This document shows positions 12,034-24,090 of a DNA stretch of 64,000 bases, in pieces. The stretch covers positions 310,001-374,000 of the forward strand of contig CAJNOJ010000008.1 in assembly GCA_905250025.1 (NCBI GenBank), given 5' to 3'. Each line of letters opens with the position of its first letter. Within the stretch, counting starts at the first letter, position 1. Source of the DNA: Adineta ricciae. Taxonomy: Eukaryota > Rotifera > Eurotatoria > Adinetida > Adinetidae. Below the pieces are notes generated by a model. That model had not been told where the DNA came from, ran no database searches, and saw only the letters and a list, made by a program, of their open reading frames with translations. The translations under genes were made by a program, and so were the position numbers.

Positions 12034-15000
12034 TTAAACACATAAATCTACACGAATTGGCAATTGAATATCGGCAAAATCGAGTTTTAATTGTTCACTA
12101 GTAATTCTCCATTGGCTGTGAAGGTTATCACTAACACAAAGTAGATTTTGATAACTACTGGATGTGATAAAAGACATAGATGAACGATCAAGAGTATAAT
12201 CGAATGGATACGTTCCGTGAACAAGAAGATTTCGTAAACGAATCGTTTTTGTTGATGGGGTTAGGACATTGGGTAAAGGATTAAACAAGAGGCCTTTCTC
12301 ATCAAAACGAAGACCAGCATAGCCCATCATAACTGATTGAATAAATCCACCATCACCAGTGAGAAAATGAGTGCTGAAATGGAGTAAACAAATATGGTCA
12401 TTGGTGTTCTTTTGGAATAAACTGAAATCCTACTTGAATTCATGTCCGCCAATGATGTCAGGATGAATATCCACCTATTCGATTGAGATGTGAAAAGAGA
12501 TCAATGCTCCATGATGTCAAACAATCAAAAAGAAACAAACCTCATTTCGAACATGAAATTCTCCATAGGTACATGCTTGTAAAGATCGATTAAATTCACC
12601 CTCAGCTTTCCATGTTTCATTCAACATAAGCCACACGATCGCATGAATCGGACCTGTCATACCAGCATTTTCTTGACATGTTATAGGAATGTACGTTTCA
12701 GCATCGTTTCGCATGATTTCCGGAGTGATGTTAAAATTCATTGGGTACGTTAGATATAGAACATCTTGAACATAGTTATGATTTAGTACATTATCAACAT
12801 AGACAAATGAGGATGAAATTACCTTCCGGACAAATGTAATGGTTCGGTAATATCGCCAATGTGGCTAAAAGGAGAAACAAATAAAACACTTAATTCGAGC
12901 GTTAGATTACCGTTGTCCCATTGGATATGTGTTTGAGTTGTTGCATTGAAATTTATTTTCAGCTTGTTTGCTGTTATAGCCCATTCCGGATCAACATCGA
13001 ATCCAAACATATTTCCTACTTCCGTGGCATACAGTAAAGACACTACAGCGACTGCATTCGTTTGAATAGCATTATTGATACCGATATCACCACATTTTGA
13101 TTCCGTATTATCACACCATTCGTCAACGGGCATTATGCCATTGATTGAATAAGTTTCGTTATTTGATTTATCTGTTCGGCTGGACCAAAATCGAGCAATA
13201 TCACGAAGAAGTGGCCAGCCAACATTTTGCAGCCAAACACGATCACGTGTCGCATAATAATATGTTCTTACTGCCACAGAGACATCGCCTGTCACATGCT
13301 GTTCGATGCAATTTTCCCAGCCACCTTTTCCATCGCAACAACCCTAAATTTTATTACGGAACACGTCTAACACAGAACGTTATGTTCTATTAACTTACCT
13401 GCGGTCGACCAAAGTATGATCTAAAAGAAAATGGCAATCTTCTAAACTTCAGATGGTTAAACTATGACATACGCAGTCCAAGCGAACATGGCTCCTTTGT
13501 AACCGAAGACCTGTGCAATTTTATTCGATTCTGATAAACTATTGTATCGATAACGAAGAATATTAGCAGCAATCGATGGATAGAATGGTAAAAGTGCAGG
13601 CATCATATACCTAAGGGAACATATACAGTTTACAAAACACATCGAAAATGATTACTTACCAGTCCATGTCCATAAATATTACACCGGAATAGGATTGAGA
13701 AGCTAATCCACCCGGACTAATACCATATCTTCCAAGAAAAAACATCTTAGCTGAACATCATGAAGATGTACAAATACTTACGGCCAATCATCTCTTGTAC
13801 TACATAGTAAGTAATAAAGAGAAGTATTTACATGTTGAGCGATATCAAGTGCTCGAGAAAATGTTGTTATAATTGTATCATTTTGCCCATCCCTGTTTGT
13901 ATCCAAGAGTCTTCTTGGTAATACGAATGGTTCTGTCTCAATAGGTTCGATATCAATACCAGATTCCCAGAGATTTTGCCAAGCTTGAACATGTTCATCG
14001 AAGAGTTCATTTCGTTTAGTCCATGCTTCGTCAAAACGATTGATTGCTTCTAATGTAACTGTTTTTTGTTCGATTGGAGCAGTACCAAAGTCAATACTAC
14101 TAGCTAAAGTGGAAATATAACGTAGAACTGGTACTGATGAAGAAAGGGTTAATGTTTCATCTGGCTGTTGAGTACAAACAGTAACGTAAACATATCGATC
14201 ATAATCATCTTGGCTTAAAAGAACACCTTCATATACGCTCATCGATGATGTCGAGAGATTTGAATTGAATGTAAATTTAATATCAACTTCAACACCACCA
14301 CCGCCTGTGCAAGCGGTTTCAGGATTATGTGTTTGATTAAGTGGATCGAATGTTGAAGAAAATATGAAGGGTACAGCTGTTGATGTCGGTGAAAGAAGCG
14401 AAAATTCAAGAACCATAACACCTTTTATCTACGAAGAAATCCATTATTTACTAAATACGATTCACAAAGCGATGTGATTTCTCTGAAGTTCTTACATTTC
14501 GACTGATAAAAACTCGATGTTCAACAGTAGCATCATTTATCTGGTAGCGCCGTGCAAAGACTGCTTTATCCATATGAAGACCACTAGCAATTAACTCTCC
14601 TGACATAATTGAACCTCCGATCGGCGACGGAACTCTCGCTTTTCCAATATTTCCACACTAGAATATACAGTAATATTCGATATGAGCAAAAGAAAAACAG
14701 TGAAAAGTTCCGTATTTCGCTATTTTGAGTCGACCATACGTATACATCAAAACAGTAGGAATTCGACTTCATTTAACATGGATCTATCCTATAGACTATT
14801 GAAAACATTTCATGGTACTTCACTTACACTTCAAGATGGAAGTGCGATGAAGCATTTAGCCTTTATTTAGGTTAGTTTCGTATTTAATACTGTCAAATTA
14901 GTAGTTGTTTGATGTGCATGTCTGGTAGACTCAAAATAGCTAAAAACATTTCGAAGATATCTCTGAAACGCCTTTGAAGCACGGAAATTTTCGCTTGTTT

Positions 15001-15557
15001 TCTCCCGTGGATATGCGACATTCTTCTAACATCTTCATTACTTTGCCAGTGAACAGACCACTTTGGAACAGAGCTGCCGACATTGCTCCTGTAGCAATAT
15101 ATCCATTGCCAATTTCTGGTAGAAAACAGAAATGAGGTTCAGGATTTGCATAGAGAATCTTTCCGCTATTGACACCATCTTGCCAATCTTCAGGTGGTAA
15201 ATATCCTTTTCGGATGTACAAATCGACATTGTGTGTTACGTCGTAACAACAACCAGCATCACAACCGGCTGTGCACGACTTTAACAAACCATTTGTATTA
15301 AATCCTTGACATACCGGATTAGCATTACAATGTGCAGCTAACTCTTCGATATCACATTCTTTTGAGAACCCTTAAGTAAACTCATAATCGGTTTTTTTCA
15401 ATTCACTCAAGCGTGACAGATATTGTTTACCTTCGCCACATTCAAAATAGGCAATATCATGACCAACAGCATCAGTCTTCGACATTTTCAAGTAATGATT
15501 CACCAATGCCAAACACCCGTGCATTGTGAGCAATATCAGTAAGTACGCTTTAGCCAT
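12034..15557 (-). CDS. Secreted GH65 glycosidase, PGGHG/acid-trehalase-like; one in-frame stop
   Basis: Eleven exons on the minus strand: 15557-15042, 14657-14496, 14428-13782, 13728-13660, 13600-13473, 13420-13399, 13343-12911, 12864-12823, 12764-12541, 12474-12434, 12373-12034. The start at 15557 gives a signal peptide (MAKAYLLILLTMHGCLA). A Cys-rich region follows (CDIEELAAHCNANPVCQGF, CTAGCDAGCC), then the GH65 body: PYGISPGGLAS, FMDMDWYMMPALLPFYPSIA, INGIMPVDEW, and a C-terminal beta domain with HFLTGDGGFIQSV. The order matches protein-glucosylgalactosylhydroxylysine glucosidase and fungal acid trehalase; which substrate applies cannot be told. The acidic residue of GIMPVDE aligns with the catalytic Glu region. 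A TAA at 15374-15372 interrupts exon 1 in a frame that otherwise continues. Exon 13420-13399 is only 22 bp. Confidence 0.82.
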
Positions 15558-15599
15558 AATATCCTTCCAAATCAATGCTTGATTGATGAAAGCATACAA

Positions 15600-16900
15600 A
15601 CTCAGGTGTTTGTGTATTTATGTCATATCAGAATGAAATAATATTTATTGGTTGATGAAATACAACCATCGCTGTTCAGTAGAATAAGATGTCACCTGTA
15701 TTCAATGAGTAATCAGAATTCAATTGAAGTAAGACGTCACATACCATCTATTTTAATTACATAGAACGAGTATTTACATTGCATCTCAAGCTGCATTTAT
15801 AAAAAATGATTATAGTTTTCATCGCAGGCCGGAAAATATGAGATTTCTTTCTGTTAGTAGAAAGCGTAAATGCAGCCGAGGGAACAAACGATGATCGATG
15901 TTTGTGTTACAGCTACATTTGGAGTTTATTCTCGTCGTATTCATTTGTTTCTTATCTATTATATTATGCATTATATTAACATCTGGTTAACAAAAATACA
16001 CTCTACCCGAAAGCAAATAGAATTTAAAAAAGCGAAGTAAACACTACATTTCTTCCCTTCGTTTTAGACTTTGAAGGAAAATATTCGAGAAGAACCGTTA
16101 GAATTAATAATAAATCAACTCCCTCTGTTCTGGATAAAACTATCAGGTGAGTTTAATTAATCCTTCATAATTCATTTCATTAGGCGCATGAACAGCAGGT
16201 AATCTCACAAAAGCTGAATATTTCATCATTCCGTGTAAGAATAAACATGGCAAAATTAATTATCGAATGCATTTAATTATAATCGGCGGCGCAATAAAAA
16301 ATACTTGCCTAGTTCTCTCCCTCCAAAAGATAGAGCGGAAACCGCTTCTCTCGACGATTCAGATAAGAACTATTATTTCTATTCGGTAATATTTTATTTG
16401 CAGTCAATGATCGTTCGGATTTAAGTCAAGTTCGACCTTTTTTTTTTCTTCTTTTGACTGGAAGAAACGATTATGAGACATAGATTTATTTGAAAGATCA
16501 TATGCTTGAAGAAATTACTGTTAACTAGTATGTGTTACTTCGAGAACCTTGTTAAAACAACAAAAAAGCCATTAATTAAGCACAATCGGATTGTTCAAAG
16601 CGAGAAAACTTCCATTCATTTGTCTTTTGTGATTCTCGTATTTTTCCTTTTTGGATTTGTTTACCCTATGTCGACAGGTTTTTTTTTCTTCTATTTATGA
16701 ACGATTCAATAGTACAGCGTCGAGATGAGAGAGACGAAGAGAGAAAACCAGTTATTTCCGACATCCTTTTTTGTCTTTTCATCCGTTTTGATTTGTTTGC
16801 ATATCGACTTATATATATATAATATTCTCGTTTTTACTACTGGCACGTTTGCAAAAACTCCTATTTCTTTGTTTTTTATTCATAGACAGTAAGCTGAACG
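15600..16900. other. Intergenic, about 1.3 kb
   Basis: Divergent space between the GH65 gene (-) and the Ly6-like gene (+). T-rich runs near 16438-16455 and a TATATATATAA near 16811-16822, about 80 bp before the Ly6-like ATG. No gene seen. Confidence 0.4.
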
Positions 16901-18606
16901 ATGCAGTTAGAAAGAAGACAACTGGTTTTCATCATTTTTGGATGGTTTATTTGTCCTAGTATGTATTTCATGCTTGACAAAAGCAACTGTTTGATTAATC
17001 CTTTTGTATTTCTAGGTTTCGAATTATCCTGCATTCAATGCACTAGTCCAGTCGAGCGAATCACACAGAATTGGGATCATTCTTGTCTAGACGGAACATT
17101 AGCCAGTGTGGCTTGTAAAAAGCCGAATAACGAATCCAGCGAACCCTTCCTAAACTGTGTATCTGCTCTTTATCGCATAGGATTGAATACAAATGGAGGT
17201 AAGAAATCGTGATTATTATGCATTTCATCGGGAAAAAAGAAACTTCTTATGAAACTGTTTGTGTAAGAAAATTCTCCGCAATCATACATCGAACACTTCC
17301 ACCACCACATTGTTCGATCGTTGACACATCGAAATAAACTAATTTGGTGTTGGTTTCTTCGATTGATCGTCGTTGTCTATCCGTTAAACAGTTGTGTGCT
17401 GACTTCGACATTACTAGGAGGTAATCTCCTTGATTGTTTCGTATTTCCAACATATTACCAGCAAACTGATTCATTTGTTCGAATGTAATGTCAATCACCT
17501 TTCGAGTGCCATTTTGTTCTAGCGATTGTACGATAGATTTTCGCTTAGTTTCGTCTTTGATTGATTGTAAACATATGATGGCTACATGTGTACCGATTGC
17601 CATCATCACATTGGTATGATAGATCGGCTTTTGATTGTGATCAACACTATCAAATATAATTGCTGGTTTTTGGTAATCTAATAACTTTGTAAATTGTTCA
17701 ACAACTGCATCGTGTGTACGTGGCGATCGCACAGCATAGACAATCTTATTGATTCGATCGAGTACTAGTGAACCAGTGCCTTCAAGAAATTGATTTCGGT
17801 ATTCAAGAACACTAAAATCAATGATAGCAGTAACGTTGTATCTTTGTGCTAAAGTTCTGATTAGATCATCTCGACGTTCCAATCGACGATTCGCTGCCAA
17901 CATCGGATAGAGTACAATAGTACCTTCAGAATGAGTTGAAAACCAATTGTTTGGAAAAATAGCATCGGGTTTAATAGGTATTGATGTATCTTCGACGACA
18001 TCAACATGAACATCATGCGAACGAAGCTGTTCAACCATACGATCGAATTCCGTCAAAGCGCGTTGTTGAATATCATTTGCTGATGATGAAACAGCATACT
18101 GATCATTTTGGAATGCATTTGAAACGGCTGTTTCTGTATTAAAACAGAAACAAGCTGGTCGTATCATAATAATCTGATTTGTTGATTGACTTTCTGCCAT
18201 TATGGAAAAGAAAAAGGTTTTTTTGTGCCGTGGTTTATGAATGTGATGCTTTCGTTTACTTTTCTTGTTCTCTTATCGAAAAATGTGATCACACGTAGAT
18301 TACCCTCGTGACATATGTAGTATTGCTTTTCTTTTTTTCTCTTTTTTCTATCTAGGTCTTCATATACATCGTGGGTGTTCGATGATTCAAGAAGTTCGAC
18401 GCGAATGTGATCCACCGACGACAAGCATAAATTTAGACACAACATTAGACTTTTTCTGTAGTCGAACATGTTCCAGCAATGGGTGCAATCAACATTCTGT
18501 TATTGATATTACTTCGAGTATGAATCAACGCTTTTCTAAGATTGAAATGTTTTTTAAAATAATTTTCATTACTTTCATGCAAATCTTTTTTCTTTTCCTA
18601 TTGTAA
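16901..18606 (+). CDS. Ly6/uPAR-like GPI-anchored small protein
   Basis: Three exons: 16901-16958, 17016-17198, 18356-18606, about 163 aa. Residues 1-20 are a signal peptide (QLVFIIFGWFICPS). The mature part starts with CIQC, has Cys spacing typical of a three-finger fold, and ends with CSRTCSSNGCN, the C-x-x-x-C-x-x-x-x-C-N pattern that closes Ly6/uPAR domains. The C-terminus is a hydrophobic tail (MFFKIIFITFMQIFFLFLL), as expected for a GPI signal. A cell-surface or secreted role follows from the fold; the ligand is unknown. Intron 1 (16959-17015, 57 bp) is a multiple of three without a stop. Intron 2 (17199-18355) is more than ten times longer than most introns here because it contains a complete gene on the opposite strand. 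Confidence 0.8.
17247..18200 (-). CDS. ctlX-like: CtlX-type amidinotransferase-fold hydrolase, intronless, nested in a host intron
   Basis: One uninterrupted frame of 317 codons from the ATG at 18200. Motifs of the FN0238/CtlX branch of the arginine deiminase/DDAH superfamily are in order: MIRPACFCFN, PDAIFPNNWFSTHSEGTIVL with YPMLAANRRLERR after it, EGTGSLVLDR, YHTNVMMAIG (His region) and QCGGGSVRCMIAE, whose Cys is the expected nucleophile. Family members in bacteria hydrolyse citrulline or related guanidino/ureido compounds; the exact substrate here is not determined. There is no signal peptide. Family membership is mainly bacterial as far as I know, and the lack of introns contrasts with every multi-exon neighbour, so horizontal acquisition is likely (inference). 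It lies wholly within intron 2 of the Ly6-like gene, on the other strand. Confidence 0.88.
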   Translation of the reverse strand: MAESQSTNQIIMIRPACFCFNTETAVSNAFQNDQYAVSSSANDIQQRALTEFDRMVEQLRSHDVHVDVVEDTSIPIKPDAIFPNNWFSTHSEGTIVLYPMLAANRRLERRDDLIRTLAQRYNVTAIIDFSVLEYRNQFLEGTGSLVLDRINKIVYAVRSPRTHDAVVEQFTKLLDYQKPAIIFDSVDHNQKPIYHTNVMMAIGTHVAIICLQSIKDETKRKSIVQSLEQNGTRKVIDITFEQMNQFAGNMLEIRNNQGDYLLVMSKSAHNCLTDRQRRSIEETNTKLVYFDVSTIEQCGGGSVRCMIAENFLTQTVS

Positions 18607-18923
18607 TAAACTATGTCATTATTCTTGTTGAATTATAAATAGCACGCCTTTTGACCCACTTGTCTTTTTTCGAGGTGTCATCATGCGATTAGGTATGCAG
18701 TCCATTCTTGTGTCAAATTGCAATCTCGGGAAGTCGCGACGTTTTTATGTCTCGCAGAAAAGTTGCTTTCTTCTCAATGTGAGTCAACGATATTCTCAGT
18801 TCATTTATTTCTCGATATAGCTCAGAAAACAAAACAACATAAACTATATGCATAGAATTTACAATTGCACATAAGGCTTAAAATATTCACATTTGTTTCG
18901 TATTCGTGTCTATGGGAGTTACG
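18607..18923. other. Convergent intergenic region, about 320 bp
   Basis: Between the stop of the Ly6-like gene (+) and the low-complexity gene (-). AATAAA-like TAATAAAC at 18604-18611 overlaps the Ly6 stop. Nothing else seen. Confidence 0.4.
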
Positions 18924-20616
18924 TCAGTCGACGACTAAATAAAGAATAGAATTGCTTTTTATAGAGGGCGATAGAATGTATATTCGAATTCTTACTCGGC
19001 GTAAAAAGTTGATCGATGACGACGACTGACGATTAGTTGGTAATGGTGGTTTGGATATTTTCACTCGTGATCCATCAGGATTGAAACGGACAGACAATCT
19101 CGAAGGTGTACCTTTATCTTTCGTCGTTGTTGAAACAATAGACGCATTGTTGTTTGATCGGTCCATGTCGACTTCCATATCACAATTTCCGTTGCTGGTC
19201 GAAGGAAGATCTGCAAAGGTAAACAAGACTGTCTAGTTGTCGGAAAATATGAATCAAAATGTATCAACCTTCGTTCGCCTGTGCGGCTATCGAAGTATTG
19301 TGATTTTGATGAACTTCATCTTGCGTATATATGTCGGAATTATCAATATTATCTTTAGATTGGCTAAGAACTTGACATGGTGATCTGCTCTGAACAGGAG
19401 ACAATGTTGTTTGAACAGCTGTTGATGGACGATATTCACTAGGACCATCGGTAGTTGTTGTTGTAGTACAATTATCAACAGGTCTTCCATTACGAAAACG
19501 ACCTTGTTTTAACGGTATTTTCGGTAGACGTGCGGCCATAGTTTCGGCATTGGTTCGTCGGGCTGTTGCTGGTGTGAATTCAAGTGGTGTATCGGATATA
19601 AATTCAACCTCGTTTAACACCTGTTTCAGAGCAGCATCAGTTTCCTCGGTTATCTCTGTCCAAGGATCAGTCGGATTATGATGTTCTCTCGAATAAATAG
19701 ATGGATCATTTTGTTCGGTATCATCGATAGTAATTGTTTGGATAGGTGATGGTTCTCTTGTGTTTTCATCAAAAATCGTAGCTCGTTTTACTCTGCGAAC
19801 ATTTTTTGTAGTTCGAGGTGACGTAGATGAAGATACAGTCGTGTTCGTCATTTCAACTGGTGACATATCAACTTGAGACGATCTAAAGCATCAAACAGTC
19901 TTATCAATAGACAATGAAATACAAAGAGCTTGCCTAGTGACAGATTTCGGAGTAGTTCTTATCGGTGGTTGTGCATTGGATCGATTTGGTGTCATTGTTG
20001 CTTTATTCAATAGCTTCTGTTTCTAATCACATGTTACTATTAATAGAAGACAAATAAAATTCATAAATTTACCGTTAATTCACCGTCAGAATGCTTTCGA
20101 GTAGTTGATGATCGTCGTCGTGATTGTCGATGAAGATAATGTTGTGCAATGTCATTAGTCATTGGTACTAGTACGAGTTGTTCTGGTAATCCATGAGAAA
20201 GATTCTTTAGAACGGCTAAATGTGTTGAGCAACAATTGTACGATGATAATTGAGACAGCACAGAACAGATTAAACATGTCGCTGATTCACGATGACGATG
20301 ATGTCGTGAAGTTCTTTTTCTTAATTTTGAACTTCGTGAATGTCGTTGTGACGATGTCGACGGCCCATCTTCGTCTGAATCTGATAGCTCAATATGTGAT
20401 CTTCGATTGGATTTGGCTATTGATTGTTCATCATCATCGTCGTCGTCATCCCAAAGATTCGTTCGACCAGTACGTATTTTTTCCAATCGTCGAGCTATTT
20501 GAGACTTGATGGGTGGTGATGGTGACTGATATTTTCGTTTTCCTAAACATGAATAAAACAGAAATTTGTATAAAAGAACTAAGTCGAGATTTCGTGAAAG
20601 ACTAACTTCTGCTCAT
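18924..20616 (-). CDS. Unknown low-complexity, probably nuclear protein
   Basis: Proposed exons on the minus strand: 20616-20607, 20542-20073, about 20023-19934, 19882-19269, 19210-18924. The N-terminus reads MSRRKRKYQSPSPP after splicing a 10-bp first exon, then an acidic run (WDDDDDDDEQS), an acidic Ser patch (ELSDSDEDGPSTSS) and Arg/Ser/His-rich segments (RKRTSRHHRHR). The rest is Thr/Ser/Pro-rich with a few short ordered-looking pieces (EITEETDAALKQVLNEVEF, RLSVRFNPDGSRVKI). I do not recognise a family. The third intron starts with GC (19933-19883, AG|GCAAGC). The last exon may end at a donor near 18998 and splice to a short alternative tail, so the C-terminus is uncertain. Confidence 0.6.
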
Positions 20617-21286
20617 TTTGCCTTGTCTATTGACAACCAAGAAGTATGAAAGTTGAATTGTAATTAAAACGAATCAAAAAGACAAATGTCGAACATTTGA
20701 GTGGACAATATCCTAACGACTATGAATCGTGGGCGAAAAGAGAGGGCGCTATTGTAACGAATTCAATTCGTTCGCGTCAATCATTGAACGCATATTCCCT
20801 GCAGGAACGACGTAGTATATGTTGTATAATATCTTGTAATGATAATAAGTAGGATATAATCGTGTCATCTGCCAATGCCAATGCTTGTATTACGATGTCA
20901 CAAACTCAGTGTAAAGTTTTAATTTAAAACGCATTGAAATATAAGAAACATCTTTATTAATAACATAGAAAAGAGCAAGACGTAATGTCACTCTTCGTTC
21001 GAAAACGAACGAGTTCAAGTAGTAAAAAAGTGCTACAATGTGTGAATCGTTAAATATATGAGTTCATATGAGAAATGTAGTTAAAGTTCATTGATTGAGA
21101 TTTAATGCAAGGATAATTATAGTATTATTGTATGTTCAAGATCTTTGTCAAGCTCAAAGTGACAGGTTTTTCATCCTCTTCTACTAGCACACGTCATAAG
21201 CGTTGCTGACGTTAACTTAATTCCATTAAGAGTATAAATATTCAAGCATTTTTCACAAACAGATACTTTCAAAACAAGCGATATTT
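20617..21286. other. Divergent intergenic region, about 670 bp
   Basis: Between the low-complexity gene (-) and the GPCR (+). AT-rich; a TATAAATA lies at 21234-21241, about 50 bp before the GPCR ATG. No gene seen. Confidence 0.4.
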
Positions 21287-22385
21287 GTGGACATGTCCAA
21301 TTTAAATGCAACCATTTCGTTTCTTAACGCTCTTAGTCTCGTTCAAACGAACATTTCGATTTATGGATATTCGGTCATCCTTATCGTGGGCAATATTGGC
21401 TCAGTTTTAAATGTTTTCGTTCTTACTCGACGACAGTACTTACAGAATTCATGTTCGTGTTATATTCTTGCGTCAACTGTCACAAATTTGATTATTCTCA
21501 ATGTTGTTGTGTTATTTCGTTTGTTAACCGGTTTCGACATTGACCCATCGAGAACGTCGGCATTTTTCTGTAAATTCCGTACTTACATTGTTCAAATGAC
21601 TACTGCATTGTCGAGAATCTATATTGTTTTGGCATGTATCGACCGTTGGGCAATGACATCCACAGTTGTCCGTCGACGTTCATTCACAAATAGAAAAGTT
21701 CCGAAGATTCTCATTCCCATCGTGGCAATAGTATGTGGCTTATCGTTTATTCACATACCGTTTTACTATGATATCATTCGAAGTAAGCACGCTGAAAGTA
21801 AAAGCGTTCAAAGCAATCTATTTCTGTCTTCTAGGTCGATGTACGACTACGTCAAATAGTTACTTGCAGTTCTATAATATTTTCAACACAGTTTTATCAG
21901 GAGTCACCATTCCTATTCCAATGATCATTTTTAGTATATTAACAGTTCGTAATGTTAAAAGACTTCAACATCGTGTTGATAACAATACATTGCTCACTGA
22001 ACGAATCATTCCGAACAATATTGTCAACAAAAGACATCATGACTATCAACTATTCTATATGATTTTTATTCAACAGTGTGTTTACATTATAACAACTTTA
22101 CCATTTGTGTCATATCTATTGTATATCACTATTACCATGTATTCAGTGAAATCGCCTGTTCAAACTAGTATCGATAATTTGTATATGACGGTCGTCTTTA
22201 CATTTGTTCATGTTAACTTTGCTGCAACATTCTACATTTATGTATTGATATCGCATACATTTAGAAAGGATTTAAAGCGCTCATTATTACGCGGTCGTTT
22301 GATAACTTGGATTAGTGGAAATCAACAAAATCGAATAACCGTCGCATCGGTTCCACTTGAAATCAATTTACCTCCACGAACATAA
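21287..22385 (+). CDS. Rhodopsin-like G-protein-coupled receptor
   Basis: Two exons, 21287-21782 and 21835-22385, about 348 aa. Seven hydrophobic segments are visible: TM1 (YSVILIVGNIGSVLNVFVL, with the conserved GN), TM2 (ASTVTNLIILNVVVLFRL), TM3 ending in CIDRW (a DRW variant of the DRY motif), TM4 (ILIPIVAIVCGLSFI), TM5 (SGVTIPIPMIIFSIL), TM6 (MIFIQQCVYIITTLPF) and TM7 (VVFTFVHVNFAATFYIYVL). N-terminal NATIS and NISIY are possible N-glycosylation sites. The C-terminal tail is short and basic. This is typical of the expanded peptide- or chemo-receptor-like GPCRs of small invertebrates; no ligand can be assigned. Confidence 0.85.
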
Positions 22386-22572
22386 TTAGACGATCTTAGG
22401 CTCCGCAACCTTTTTTAGCTTATAATAATAACCGCATTGAAATGTCAAGAGTGGTTGGAAATGTATTTAAGATTTGTTTTATTGAAGAAAAGGAAAAAAT
22501 AAAATCGCACAAAAAGAAATGTTGTTTATCATATTGATAAATGTATACAGTAAACTCTATTTATCAGTTAAA

Positions 22573-23591
22573 TCATTTTTTTGGTGCAATCAAGCCTTCC
22601 AATTGAGCCTAAATGAAAGAGAATACTCATCAAATGAATATGTCATTATTTTGAATGAAATCTTACCTTCAATTGTTGATTAGTTTTCTTCAAGAAGTTA
22701 ATTTCTTCCATGTGTTTTCTTTCTTCAACCTGTCGTTGTTCGTTAAGTTTCTTTTCGGCAGCTTCAGCATTGGCTTTGGTTTCTTTCAACTGCCGTTCGA
22801 GGTCACGTTTATCTTCTTCGAGTTGTATCAACTATAAAATACCTTATGAAAAGCAAATCTCATACGTTTCTTCGTTTACGTACTTTACGTTCCAATTCTG
22901 ATTTGCCTTGTTCAGCCATTAGTGCTTTGCGCATACCAAATGCTACGCTACTCTCGTACAGGGTTTGATAAGCACGTAATGTCATTTGAAGTTCATCACG
23001 TACACGAAGAAGAAGTAGACCACGTTCAGCACAATTGATAGCGACTTGTCGAATAAGTTCATCTGGAAGACAATCCAACAATTGAAAGAAAAAATCTTCT
23101 AATTAAGTGTTTACCGAAGCATTGTGAAAATAATTCACGACGTACAGGGCAAATACCAGTTTCTCGAGCTTGTCGTTGTTGTAAACGCATATCTAACTGT
23201 TCTTGTAGATTGATGACATCGAGACGCGTTGCTGGCGTTGATGAGATACGTTGACAATAGAGTAGATCAGCATTGTTTGGATCTTTGGTAATTCTATTTT
23301 TATAGAGAAAATGAATGAGACAATGAAATGATAATTCTCGAGAAGGAGAAAATACTTTGGTGGAAGAATTTTATCGAGAATTTCTTCCAGTGATAAATCT
23401 TTCATTGCTGCCTGTTTTTTGGCTAGTCGAGGTGAACCTGTACCACCAGCAGTCACATCCATCATTTGCTGATCCAATCCTGTTGATTGCTTACTAGGGC
23501 CGGCACCTTTACGATCTTTATCATTTTGTGATGTTATCAGTGTTGGATTATCGAAACGAACGAGCGAACCAGAGGGTGGAATGATTGACAT
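22573..23591 (-). CDS. DNALI1: Axonemal dynein light intermediate chain (p28)
   Basis: Five exons on the minus strand: 23591-23356, 23293-23115, 23062-22884, 22831-22667, 22608-22573. The protein starts MSIIPPSGSLVRFDNPTLI and contains the family core: SSTPATRLDVINLQEQLD, RQARETGICPVRRELFSQCF, DELIRQVAINCAERGLLLLR, YQTLYESSVAFGMRKALMAE, then a coiled coil (EEDKRDLERQLKE through FLKKTNQQLK) and the tail AQLEGLIAPKK. DNALI1 is a component of inner-arm dyneins in motile cilia (family knowledge). The gene is complete, with no missing blocks. It is convergent with the GPCR (187 bp apart) and divergent from FBXO8, with 499 bp between the two ATGs. Confidence 0.96.
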
Positions 23592-24090
23592 ATTTAGTCA
23601 GAAAACTGATAAATCTCTTATGTAAGGATGCGTTCCTTTAGCAAAACAAAATCTTCAACTATTTGTTTCTAAACAACGTTGCTAAAAGTAGACGCCATTG
23701 GTGTATGTTTACAGACGAGTTGCATAGCAACTGAATTGCTGCGAGCAAATACGAAAGATTTGGAAGATTTTCGAAAGATATAAAAATTAATTGAAAATAA
23801 CGATATGTATGGGTTTATTTAGAAATCTATATTATTTATTCAGAGAAACTGCTGCCATTGGTTGATCTATTTAACTAATGGAAAGTGAGAGAAAAACAAA
23901 CTCGTTCAATTCTGCAACTTTTTGCTTTCCTTCCTCTCAATAAATAAGACTACAAAAAATATATATATATTATAATCTGACAAACATATATTGCTCACCT
24001 TTCCACGTCGACATCTCTTGTCCACGTCATCGTAGAAAGTCGGCTCGGCTACATATTCGTTCGATTAAAGCTTGATTTTAATCATAAACG
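23592..24090. promoter_or_regulatory. Divergent promoter region DNALI1/FBXO8
   Basis: This 499-bp space lies between two start codons on opposite strands and must hold the 5' flanks of both genes. It contains a TATATATATATTATAA tract near 23961-23976. No ORF or repeat of note. Confidence 0.45.
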
